Part shown: positions 12,370 through 22,800 of the stretch, in pieces
Numbering within the stretch: the first letter of the stretch is position 1
Layout: each line of letters opens with the position of its first letter
Source of the DNA: Scolanthus callimorphus
Taxonomy: Eukaryota; Cnidaria; Anthozoa; Actiniaria; Edwardsiidae
Direction: 5' to 3'
NCBI GenBank assembly: GCA_033964015.1
Contig: CM066915.1
Coordinates: 8,853,575-8,917,574, forward strand
Length of the DNA stretch: 64,000 nt
The notes under the pieces: model-generated
Database searches by the model: none
The model's input: only the letters and a program-made list of their open reading frames with translations
What the model was told of the DNA's origin: nothing
Program-made: the position numbers and the translations under genes

Positions 12370-12440
12370 CTCGTAGCGCACTGGATAGGGTATGGGTTTG
12401 TAATAAGGTCACCTGTTAGGGCTCGGGTTCTAAACAGATA
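12370..12440 (+). repeat. Degenerate tRNA-derived SINE head
   Basis: tcgtagcgcactggatagg resembles a pol III A box region. gggctcgggttctaaa, about 35 bp on, resembles a decayed B box. No acceptor stem could be paired, so it is not called a tRNA gene. Likely a SINE fragment. Confidence 0.35.
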
Positions 12441-13739
12441 AGATTTTTTTTCCTTTTACCTTGACTGAGACAACGGAACTAAACGTGAACGTCGAAAAGG
12501 CAACGACCGTTTACGAAAGGGAAAATTGCGACTCTGATCCCCTTAATATAGCTTGGTACTCCCACCTATGCCTAATTCGAGTGCTTAGTTTCATTACAAC
12601 CGCCATTTTGACTGCATAGCAACCGTACAAAGTCGGGGATTAAAGGGAGCAAGTCATGATACGCGCATGCTCTAGGAGCGGTCTAGTTAGCAGAACAAAT
12701 CAGACCATCCTTTAAGAATATGTAAAGCTAAAAAGCATGGTCGCCGGATGGATGGAGAAATAGCGAGATTATATACGATTTGTTTTTGAGGTTTTTAGGC
12801 CTTCGCTGGCCATCGTTACGGGGCGATACTTCTTTGATTCGAGAGATGCGCAGAACAGCTGCGCAGTTTCATGACAGGCTTCCTTTTAAGTATCCATTTC
12901 CATCGGCTGACTTATATCGAGCATCTGGAAATATCGAGCAATTTGCTCGATTGTTGAATTTCTACACGTAATTTGTCTTCAAATATAGAACAAAAACAAT
13001 AACAAAGGAGTTCTGATACTGGCTCTTTAATGAGAAATTGGGACTAATGCGGGAGAGAAGTAAATGAGCTTGAAATTGTGAAATAGGATACTCTCTTCTC
13101 AAATATTGAAGAGCTGGCATCTCTGCTTTCAAAAAGTTACTCCCCATTTAGGAAATCAAATTAACTCAGATGTGTGATTACACGCTGGGGCCAACCACCC
13201 CCCAAAATGCGTCATTCAAACTTTGACTCAACATCACTTTCTATCCTCTGAGGCTATTTTGACCAAATTTGGTAGATAGGATAACATTATGATTGACAAA
13301 TATTTTCCACTACTTTTGACGTCATTATGATGCTTTGTGACGTCACCAGAGATTGCGCAATCGTTTGATCATTTTTAAGAATTGGAATATGCACTATTTC
13401 TGTAATGGCGATGATACACCTTAGCAAGAGATGTTGAAAACCGAAAACCGTTTGTAGATAGCATTAAAAACAGCTGAGATCTAGCATTTCAAAGAATGAC
13501 CCCCTCCCCTCCCCTACCTTTTTTGTTACAGTAGCAAATGTATGGGAAACAAACTCACTGGTAATTTTTTTAGTTTTTAGTCAATTGAACCGATTTCTGT
13601 TGTTAAGTGTCAAGCAAAATGGTATCTAAAATCGTATGATTTTGAAATTTTGAATTTCGTCCTTAGAGCGAAGATATAAAGCATTGTTATATTGTGACGT
13701 CATAATCTATTACGTCATGAGTATACATCTTTTGGATTT

Positions 13740-13865
13740 TAATGTACAATATCGCTGGATATCTTTTCGAGTCTGGAGTATTTTGTCAAGCCCATCTTCG
13801 GGCGAGACAAAATACAAAGACGAGAAAAAATGTTCAGAGATATTGTACACTAAAATGTCTAATAA
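13740..13865. repeat. Palindromic element
   Basis: tacaatatc at the left is matched by gatattgta at the right. Inside, gtattttgtcaagcccatct pairs with the inverse gggcgagacaaaatac around a ttc loop. The short ORFs here are read from this palindrome and are not genes. Confidence 0.6.
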
Positions 13866-14370
13866 GTTATTTATTATCCAACATTTATTTCCGATATTTT
13901 GAAGTGAGAGTGGACGAACTCAGTGAAAATAGTTTTGAAGTATAAAATATCGCGGGATATTTGTACTCGCCCCCGTCTCACTCCTACAATATTTGTGCTC
14001 CTCTCGTTGTAGTTGGATAATAAAGGGGGCTATTCCAAGGGCGGATCTGGGGGGGGGGGGTGATTATTGTGGCTCGCTACCCCCCTTGTTATCATATTTC
14101 TTCTAAAAACCTTACGATTAGCCACCCCCTTGGTCTGAACTCTGAAGTATATCCTTTGTACAGCCATCCCCCTTCTTAAGGGTCTGCATCCGCCGCTGTA
14201 TTCTCTATTTTTAGGTATTGTTCTGTGGTATTGATGTCATTGTTCTGTGGAAGAATTGTGCGATGGAAGAATGGAACACGAAGAATAGACTCCCCTAAAT
14301 CATGACTCATATGCAAAGAATGCCACAGTTCTCCAGTACCGCACCCATTTTTTTTTCAAAAACAACCTAC

Positions 14371-15739
14371 CTGCAGATGCAATGACTGGTGGTTGGGGTA
14401 CCTGTGGTTTGTCAGCCTTGGTTCCAGTTCCCCACCATCCCTTCTTGAAGTGTCTGATAAATCTGGTAATGTAACCCTGATTAGTTCTCAACATGCCATC
14501 CCGCCTAACCCTGACAGCAGTCATCATGACGTCTTGTACCCCTATCTGATGAAGAGAACTGCATTCAAGGTACACCATACCAATATTTATTGCCAGGGCC
14601 TTGGCTTCCTCATAACTAACCACTTCCTGGCTGTTCCTGTTAATAAAACAAAGTGATAGATTTTAGTCAAAGTTGCAGGGACGTCAACTCCTGGGGGGGA
14701 GGGAGGGTTCTCCCAAGAGTGATAGGGGTGCTCGTCAGGACATCGGAAAATATACCCTAAAAAATACCAGGGCATAAAAAATTTCGAGACTCTGGAACCC
14801 AGGGTAATCCACACCCTAAAAAATACCTTATTAAACAAAATGACCCCTAAAAATACCAACAATAAACCTTTTTTGTTATTGTTTATCATCTCAAAACAAG
14901 CTTGTTTTTAGAGCTATAAATCAATAGAGAAAGGCAGAAAACGTTTTGCTTGGTTTGTGACCTTTTCATTCATTTGCGTACCCCTAAACAACACCATTTA
15001 TTAATGAAAGCCACAATATTTCTCAATGCCCCCCCCCCCTCCCAAAAAAAAAAAAACCTGAGAGTCGATTTTGACCCCTAAAAAAAAATACGACGAGCAC
15101 CCCTATCAGGTCCACAAAAAAACCTATTCTTTATTTCTGTTTTTCTTTTGTTCCCTTTGACACTTGGTATGATAAAGCAGTGTTTTGGTTTCTCGACCGC
15201 TGATGTTAAAACTGTTTCCCTCGGTCCCAGTAAATAAAAAGTAACATGACTAAAATACACAGAAATAAAGATCAATTGTTTACATTTTCTCACTTCCGTC
15301 ATGTTATTCTGTTATAAAAGTTAGTAGATGGAGACAGTTGCCCTCTACTATAAACTGTGCTCTCACCTTTGCTCTCTCAAGTCATTTTTGTTGCCCACGA
15401 TTATCTTGGGTGTCTCTCGCATATTATGATGGTTCAACTCTGGGAGCCACTTTTCTTCTATGTTCTCAAATGAGGCCCTGTTAGCGATATCAAAGAACAC
15501 TAGAAACACGTCCGTGCCAGGATAGCAAGAGGCCTGAGTCTGTCATAGTCTTCTTGTCCTGCCGTGTCCCACGCTTGGACTCTGTAAGGTTTCCCATCGA
15601 TCAGCATATCCTTGTCAAAGTCGCCCATGACAGAAGGAATATATTCAGGAAATGTATTGGTCGCAGCGGTAAGTAAATATGACGATTTACCAACTCCAGC
15701 ATCGCCTACGAGTACAAGCTTGATATTTTCTATACGCAT
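14371..15739 (-). CDS. Second Rho GTPase cassette, RhoBTB paralogue (one-base frameshift)
   Basis: Two exons parallel to exons 1 and 2 of the RhoBTB-like gene: 15367-15739 (ATG at 15737-15739) and 14371-14636. Exon 1 reads KLVLVGDAGVGKSSYLLT (P-loop), DTAGQEDYDRLRP and then GNKNDLRE. After RPLA the frame shifts by one missing base near 15523-15526; adding one base restores YPGTDVFLVFFDIANRASFE and the rest, with end phase 2. Exon 2 (acceptor ttattaacag) reads VVSYEEAKALAINIGMVYLE then CSS and a basic tail, ending in phase 1 at gtaggt. Unlike the other cassette it keeps the catalytic Gln (DTAGQED) and a canonical NKND; Gly12 is also Ala. No BTB exon follows before the triplication, but phase 1 matches the BTB exon at 524. 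It may be an alternative first module of that gene, or a pseudogene that lost its BTB part. Confidence 0.72.
14680..15110. repeat. Dispersed repeat of the 'accctaaaaaatacc' family
   Basis: Starts with a G-rich stretch, contains several ccctaaaaaatacc blocks and ends cacccctatcagg. It lies in the intron of the second Rho cassette. Related to the stretches at 1741-1885 and 36600-36870. Confidence 0.55.
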
Positions 15740-15973
15740 CTTCTAAGGAGAAATATCACAGCTCTAGTCCTAGTCTTTTACGTAGCCGTGTTTTTTCTCG
15801 ACTGAACGCCATTTCGGTTCTGTTTCTGTTTCCGTGTAGAGAGATTTGTAGTGCGAGGGCGCTAAAAATAGCCAGCCAATAAGAAGCGTTGTAGCACTCA
15901 ACCGGAAACGGAAATGCTGCGGAATAAGCGTCACGCAAGACACCGTCAAGCGTAATGTATTGCCTGATGACCA

Positions 15974-15979
15974 TTTATT
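15974..15979 (-). terminator. Candidate poly(A) signal AATAAA of the HECT gene
   Basis: tttatt on the plus strand, about 770 nt past the stop codon. It is the first canonical signal I noticed downstream and lies about 235 bp before the ATG of the second Rho cassette. If used, the 58-bp minisatellite is inside the 3' UTR. Confidence 0.4.
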
Positions 15980-16289
15980 GCAAATTTAACTCTGTCTTTT
16001 TAAAATACACAATTAGAAAATCATGCTACATAACAAAACATTCTCTATGATATATATGTGGAAATAACATGTATTTCCTATTATTGTTATTATCATTACT
16101 GTTTTTTTAATTATTACAAAAGGCTTCGTACAATTTTTTCCCGATTTCGCTGCTAATCTATTACCCAGCGAGCAGAGGTTTCTTTCTGTAGAGTTGTTTG
16201 CGTATTCTCCGTTAAAAATGACCTGACATTTTTACGGCTCAGAAAAACAATTCGAGGAGCTGCCAAGACCCAAACGACGTGAATAACCA

Positions 16290-16780
16290 CATAGTATAAA
16301 GTCCCAGAGAAGCTAAATCCTTCAGATTCCATATAGTATCACAGTATCAAGTCCTCCTAAGAGATTTTAAATCCTACAGATCCACATAGTATCATAGTAT
16401 CAAGTCCTCCTAAGAGAAGCTAAATACTACAGATTCACATACTGTAATATCATAGTATCAAGTCCTCCTAAGAGAAGCTAAATACTACAGATTCACATAC
16501 TGTAATATCATAGTATCAAGTCCTCCTAAGAGAAGCTAAATCCTACAGATTCACATACTGTAATATCACAGTATCAAGTCCTCCTAAAAAAGGCTAAATC
16601 CTACAGATTCACATACTGTAATATCATAGTATCAAGTCCTCCTAAGAGAAGCTAAATCCTACAGATCCACATACTGTAGTATCATTGTATCAAGTCCCCC
16701 TAAGAGAATCTAAATTTCAGACCCGCATAGTATCACAGTATCAAGTCCTCTTAAGAGAAGCTAAATCCTTCAGATCCGTG
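16290..16780. repeat. 58-bp minisatellite derived from the HECT gene stop region
   Basis: About eight to nine copies of agtatcaagtcctcctaaga followed by gaagctaaatcctacagat. The period is 58 bp (agtatca at 16454, 16512, 16570, 16628). On the minus strand each unit reads GGATCTGTAGGATTTAGCTT then CTCTTAGGAGG, which is the coding end GSEGFSFS plus stop. The first copy is coding, the rest follow the stop. Confidence 0.9.
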
Positions 16781-16873
16781 GCGAATCGCTATCAACAGCT
16801 TTTCCCGTAGTTGCTTCTCATTGTCATATTCCGAAAGCTTCAGCTGATTGAAACAAGTGGAAGCTTGAGGGAT
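16751..16873 (-). CDS. HECT gene exon 16: catalytic cysteine and C-terminus
   Basis: Acceptor cgttgcag. Reads IPQASTCFNQLKLSEY, with the thioester-forming Cys codon TGT at 16853-16855, then LREKLLIAIRHGSEGFSFS and TAA at 16751-16753. The aromatic tail fits HECT ligases. The last 30 bases and the stop codon are the founder of the 58-bp tandem repeat beyond it. Confidence 0.88.
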   Translation of the reverse strand: MPQASTCFNQLKLSEYDNEKQLREKLLIAIRHGSEGFSFS

Positions 16874-19800
16874 CTGCAACGATAATATAAACACACATCA
16901 ATGAGTGTTATGGTTCCCGGGGGACAAATGGAGGAGGTTTTCATTGGACGAAGTTCTTAAACTTGTGAGGAAGTCACAACACCCTCGTATCCGTAGCTCC
17001 CCGGCTTGTCACCGCGCACGGGGGAGCCTCTAATGACAGATATTTGATATTTCATCTTCGCTGATGACTGTCAAGCTCGTCCCCAGAGAAGGTGTAACAG
17101 TGAATTGCAAAGTGAAGCAGGTCTGAAGTTATTTTTAGAACAATAGACCTCCATTCTAACTGGAAGCTTGCGTGAAAATGTCGAAATAAAATTCAAATAC
17201 TCATTAATTATTCATGACCTAATCAGCCAACCAGAGCTCTCATTTTGTACCACGTGCAGTACCTTGAAATCCCAGGAAGATACTGCAAGTGAGCAGGGGA
17301 CTTTTCAGTGTGACGCATGCGCAGATGCACCAGTGTTCGGCCTGATTTGCCTTCAGCTGAGCAAATGCTGGCTTGTTGTCGTGTCGACCGAGTTAATTTC
17401 TCCATTTTTAAGCGGGAATAAGTAATGTAAACCACAAAAGAATTTCAACAGAAACACTATTTGTACTTGGGGAACGAAATTTGAGCAGTTTGAGCTTGGG
17501 ATTGCTACGCTATTCGCTTCGGCAAAGCAGCTCTTTCAAGGATTTCGATTGAAATATGGCGGACGTTTGTGATCTGTGGTGGAATTCCCAAGTTAACTTT
17601 CTGCTAGCAGCTGAAAGGTCAAGTGTTAAATTATCCGCCAAGGTAAGCTTTTTTAAAATTAAAATTATTGTTGTTTTATGTAGGTCTCTCTTTGAGACAT
17701 CGCTCCAAGGGGTTTTGTGGGATCTTTCGTTGAGCTTCCTTGCTGTAATGCTAAAAGCCGATTTCTTGTCGTCTTGCCAGAATGTGTTTTCGAAATCTAG
17801 TCGTTGTGCCACAGAGTTGTTAGTGAAAAATGGAAGTACTATCATGTTGAAATTCGTTTATCTAACGGGGATGAAACAGAAAATGGGGGAAGTTAGGTGT
17901 TTTTAGTTCGACAGTTAAGCACATGAGTTTCAGTGGTTGTTGTTCTTGTACTCCCACTTTCCTCACGGGGAATATTAGATCTGGAAATATGTCACACGTA
18001 GTTTCTAGGACCCAGTTTAAATGAAACCATTTGATTACCTTGAGATCGGCAGCAAAATCGGGTCTTTACTCGAGTTCAAAAATCTGCTTGAAAATGTTGT
18101 CTCATGAATATTAATTAATTGATTATTTTTCGAAAACGGCTAGTTGTGCCCCTGAAGTATCTCTTGAAAACAAAACTACATTCTATATGTCTTCATTGTG
18201 TGGTGCTATATTTTTTTAAAAAAAGGGGGGAAGTTAAGGATGCTTTTGTGTGTTCACCTACAGGACACAATAATCTTACCTATGCTTGAGCATGCTCCTT
18301 AGTAGCTGTTGAAAGAACTGAAGTGCTCAATTTGTTTGCCCAAAAAGCAAAATGAATTGACATCTGAGCTGGTCTAAAAAACACTGCAAGTTGTGTATAC
18401 TTACTGAATTAAAAATTAAATTTGGTGAGAAATTCAAGTTTATGTTTTGATAAAACTACTCTTAGATTGTATACACGCTGTCTCAAGATTTGATAAATGG
18501 TGACTTGTGAGTGGAAATGATAAAATAATGTTACAGTCAAACAAGATGTTCTCTTCTCTACAATTTTGCAACATGGCCTAGCAACATTGATGGAAAGCTT
18601 GCTTGAATCAAATTCAAAAAAAAAATTTTGTATCTGTCCTCAAGATTGTACCAGCGAATAGTCCAATTTCCAATTCATCCAACTATGGTCTTCCCCTCCA
18701 GTATTCAGACATGGGCGAATGAAAGTTGTGCACGACAATTGCATTCTGATACCAGGCAAGTTGTCCATCAATGTGAGTGAAGAGAACAACTGATGTGACT
18801 GTAATAATACAAATGTCATTTCACTTCTCCTAGTTAATATAAGCATAAAAAAGGAAAGTTGTTTAGAAGCATCTGATAAAAGATATAATAGAGGGTAGGA
18901 CATTCAGAAGTAACTTGCTGTGCATTGTTTGTTGCAGGTTCTGAAGGTGTAGGTGTACATGTCTATGCCCAATTCATTAAGGGAACATAATGCCATTCTT
19001 GGCTTGATGACACAAAATAACTGTACCCTGCAAGCAAATACCAATTCCTAGCACAAGTGCTGGTGGTTCAGAGATGACACAAGTTAGATAGGGCTACAGT
19101 ATTATGAGAGCATTTCACTTCGATTGATTTTCAGAAGTAGAACTATATCAAGAGAGAGTCACTTTCTGGGGAGTAGGGGCTACTTTCAAGAGTTTTCACT
19201 GTTAGTAATAAAAGCATAATTAATAGTTCACCAATATGGAGTCTCGTCCTTTTCGTAATCCATCATTGAATCCCAGGGTGAAAATGAGCTTGTATTCAGT
19301 CTGGGAGGGCCCCGAAATATCAGGGATAGGATAGGATAGGACAAAAAACCGGTTCTTGCAGTTTGAATTTCAGTCTGACTCAGACATTCGCAGAGGAAGT
19401 TCCACAGATCCTAAAATCAAACCATTTTTATTTGAAGGCAGCTGAATAAACGTTTTATTATTTAGTTTTATCCTGCCCGCATTCAGAATAAAAGAAAAAC
19501 AAACGAGAAATAGAAATAGTGCGCCATTTGTTTACAAATTCGTGATACTCAACAGTGCTTTTCCGAGTTGAGTCTGCAATGTAAACTTGGAGAGCAGCGG
19601 TAGTTGCGCATGGCATAAGCAAAAAAGTCCCCTGTTCTGCAAGTGGGACTTGAAAACTTTTCAAGGTCCAAGGACCTTTGAACTATGAATATTCATAGTT
19701 CAAAGGTCCTTGGATCTAGAAATGTTTTCTAGATCCAAGGACCTTTGAACTATGAATATTCATAATTTCAAGGTCCTCACCCTCGAAAAGTTTTTCTACT

Positions 19801-22800
19801 AGTCAGTCTTTGCGCAGTGCAAAGGCAGACCGTAGGAACCACTCTCGTGAGAAGACAAAAGTCTCCTCTCTCGGAGAAGTAAATACAAAGAATTTTGGTT
19901 GGAGACTATATGCTTGTGCACCTCCATGTGGGACAGGTTTTATGGAAACTCTCTTGATCTTTTCACTTCTGCGGATGACTAGTGACGCAATCGAAGTTCA
20001 TAATTTTCATAATTTCAAGGCACTCGCCATCGAAATGTTTTTGTACTAGTCGGTCTTTGCACCGTACAATGGCAGACTGTAGAAACTGTTCCGTGAGAAG
20101 ACACGCGTCTCCTCTATCGGAGAAATAAAATACAAAGGATCTTGTTCCAGACTATATGAATGTGCACCGCCAACCTCCATGTGGGACAGGGTTTTTGGAA
20201 CACTCTTAATCTTTTCACTTCTGCGCATGACTAGTGACGCAATCCAAGTTCATAATTTCAAGGTCCTTTCCCCGTCGAACTTTTTTGTACTATTCAGTCT
20301 ACGCCGTACAAAGGAAGACTGTAGGAACGTTCCGTGAGAAGACACAGGTCTCCTCTCTCGGAATTGTAGAATAGAAAGGATCTTGTTCCAGACAATATGC
20401 ATGTGCGCCGCCAACTTTCATGTGGGACAGGCTTTGTGGAAACAATCTTGACCTTTTCATTTGTGCGCATGACTAGTGACGTAATTCTAGTTTCACAAGT
20501 AAAAAAATGATTATATTGATAAATCCTGTTTGGGTAGGGTACAGAGGGGTTGGTGATTGAAGATTGTGTCACAGGCTGAGTATTTCAAATGACTAAGGAA
20601 TTAAAAAATAAATAAATGGAGATGTTTCAACATTGATCGTTTTCCCTCTGTGTTGGCTAATTAGGTCATGAATAATTATTGAGTATTTGAAGTAATTCAA
20701 AAGCCTCCTATTCGGACTTGACGGGATTTCAAAGCTCACGCAATTAGTTCCAGTCCTCGGCTTCGCCTCGGACTGGAACTAATTGCGCGGACTTTGAAAT
20801 CCCGTCAAGTCCTCATAGTCGGCTTTCAAATATTACATAACTCATGCAGGCTTCTTTTTCCAATACGCTGTTATACTATGAAATTACCATGAGAGATGGA
20901 CGCTCCTAAGTATGGGCAGGGTTGCGCGTCAAGAGACGCAGCAGGAATAATCTCTCCTCAGTATACCACTGTGCGTTGGTGCCTATATGCGTCAAGTCAA
21001 CACAGACCAAGACAGACTAACCTTGTTTGTCCCGTATGTCTTTACCACGGTGAACTTGTTTGGTCCACTCAGGCCCTGCAAAAACGAATATAAATGAGAT
21101 ATTCTCACCACCAATAATATCACGCTTTATAGTTATGACTCGTCAAGTGCAGTTATTTCTTGGACACTACGGGCGTTTTAGGGTGGGTATGTTGGGTAAC
21201 ACAATCAAGAATGTTGGGAACTCGAAAAACGGTTTATTCACTGCCTTAGCTGTCTACGTATGAGAACTGCTTTTTAAGTCCTAGTGCTTCTGTCGGGAGG
21301 GTCATTGAATCAATTTTCAATTCACTTTCTTAAAAAAGTATTGCCATGTTTTCATATCATTTTTCAGGGGGCTAAACGCTAATTAGCTTACATGTTTCCT
21401 CTAATCGTTAGCGCTATTATTTGTAAGGGTTAGAGAATGGACGCGAGTGTTCTATGGGATATAGACCACTAATGAACAAAAATCTGCGAGCGCGTCAGCG
21501 CGAGCAGATTTTTGTTCATTAGTGGTCTATTTCCCATAGGACACGAGCGTCCATTCTCTAACTTTTTTAGAACATGATCAATGCCACGAAGAAAGTCTTT
21601 TCAAAGTTTTTGTGCTAGCTTGTCATTGACATATCAACATCATTAACAGAGCATTGTTCAGAGCCATATTTCATCCAAGGCTTTTTACAATAGTAGTGTC
21701 AATCAAAGCCTTGTGAATGAAAAGATCTACCGACAAAGCGGTTTGTTTTGAGTGCATGCATTGTTTTAATTAATTTCCAAGTGTTTGTTTTGAGACGATA
21801 GCAGTTGAAACAGTTGGCAGCAGTTGGCCATACTGGAGTTGCTGACAGGTTTCGTTCCCGAAGTCAGGTAAGAAATGAAAATATTCTATCGCAAGCTTTT
21901 GTAATGGATTCCTCGACTCCTATATGGCCCAAGAAAAGGGAGAAACGGGAAAGCGTACATAAAATCTCGGTCTCGTTATCAGAATTCGTAAATCCGTAAA
22001 GTTTGGATCAAACACCGGAAATTGAACTCAGAAGTCGCATTACAGCGGAACATTTGAATTGAGACAATCTGTTTCTTCCGGGGCTTTCTTATGGGAATTG
22101 CAAGAGCGCTGATGTTCGAGGCTGGCAAAATTCAAAGTTTGTTTTAGCAATTTGAGACTCAAATGTTCTTCAAATGCCTCAAGACAGCCAAGAGTTGAGT
22201 GAATCAGACAATAAACTGATGCGAAAGGTGGAAGTATTTCCCTTAAAAATACAGTACGTTATACATCAAAAGAGAACAGCAAAATGCAAAATGTTCGTGG
22301 AGAAACTTTTAGGTATTTGCTATGCTTAACTACAGAACAAAAAGCTATGTTCTTAGGGGGCTCTCGCACGCTTGCTGGCCATTTCTCTGACAAGAAAATA
22401 GCTCAAATCGCAATCCAATTCCATCGTCTTGATAACTGGTCAAAACAACCTAGAATTGCATTTGTCCAACACTTGAAAGGTTTTTCTATAAATCTGGAGG
22501 ATTATTTTGATTACTACGGGAAAATATGCATGTGTTTTTGCGGTTACTATTTTACTTAACTTAAGGTTTTTAATTTTTTGCCTAATAAAACTTCGAATTC
22601 TTATAAACGTGGTTATTATAAACAAATTGCAATGTTGATAATGTACTAATTTTGATTTGTTTGTTTTGTTATAGAAAGATATTGGAGAGAGACTTGTAAT
22701 AAAGGGCTATTTTGCAAAAGATGACAATGAAGTCAATGTTTCCTTTATTTTGTAGAGTTGGTTGTGTCAAGCGGCGAGGGAAGAACAGGGTGTGGTTTGT

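Larger units (their letters stand above)
11855..12545. mobile_element. Inverted-repeat element carrying a second nested element
   Basis: The left arm agtttccctttcgtaaacgg is matched by ccgtttacgaaagggaaaat near 12500. Inside the left arm are 22-bp tandem repeats of the aacggtcgttgccatttctg type (11905-12005). A second element (12054-12318) sits inside it. Confidence 0.65.
6882..14300. other. Gene-free stretch with transposon debris (intergene or long intron)
   Basis: I see no convincing coding exon here on either strand. It holds repeats of aaaagttgctc type (7650-7790, 8950-9115), a MITE (10426-10799), a hairpin (11158-11231), an inverted-repeat element (11301-11494), nested elements (11855-12545), a tRNA-like SINE fragment (about 12370-12440), a hairpin element (13740-13865) and scattered simple repeats. 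If the Rho cassette at 14.4-15.7 kb splices to the BTB exon at 524, this stretch is intronic. Confidence 0.6.

Noticed and set aside
12370..12440. tRNA gene
   Set aside because: A- and B-box-like motifs are present but no cloverleaf or acceptor stem pairs; treated as a SINE fragment.
16290..16780. CRISPR-like array
   Set aside because: Units are tandem with no unique spacers, and the DNA is animal. The same applies to the arrays at 26106 and 48122.
21076..21103. Extension of HECT exon 15 to an AG at 21104-21105 to fix the phase
   Set aside because: It keeps frame but has no pyrimidine tract and would insert ten residues at a conserved HECT spacing. One missing G explains it better.
22284..22559. 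Plus-strand 91-aa ORF between exons 2 and 3 of the small nested gene
   Set aside because: No convincing acceptor or donor fits it and composition is not distinctive. It could be an alternative exon, but the sequence alone does not support it.
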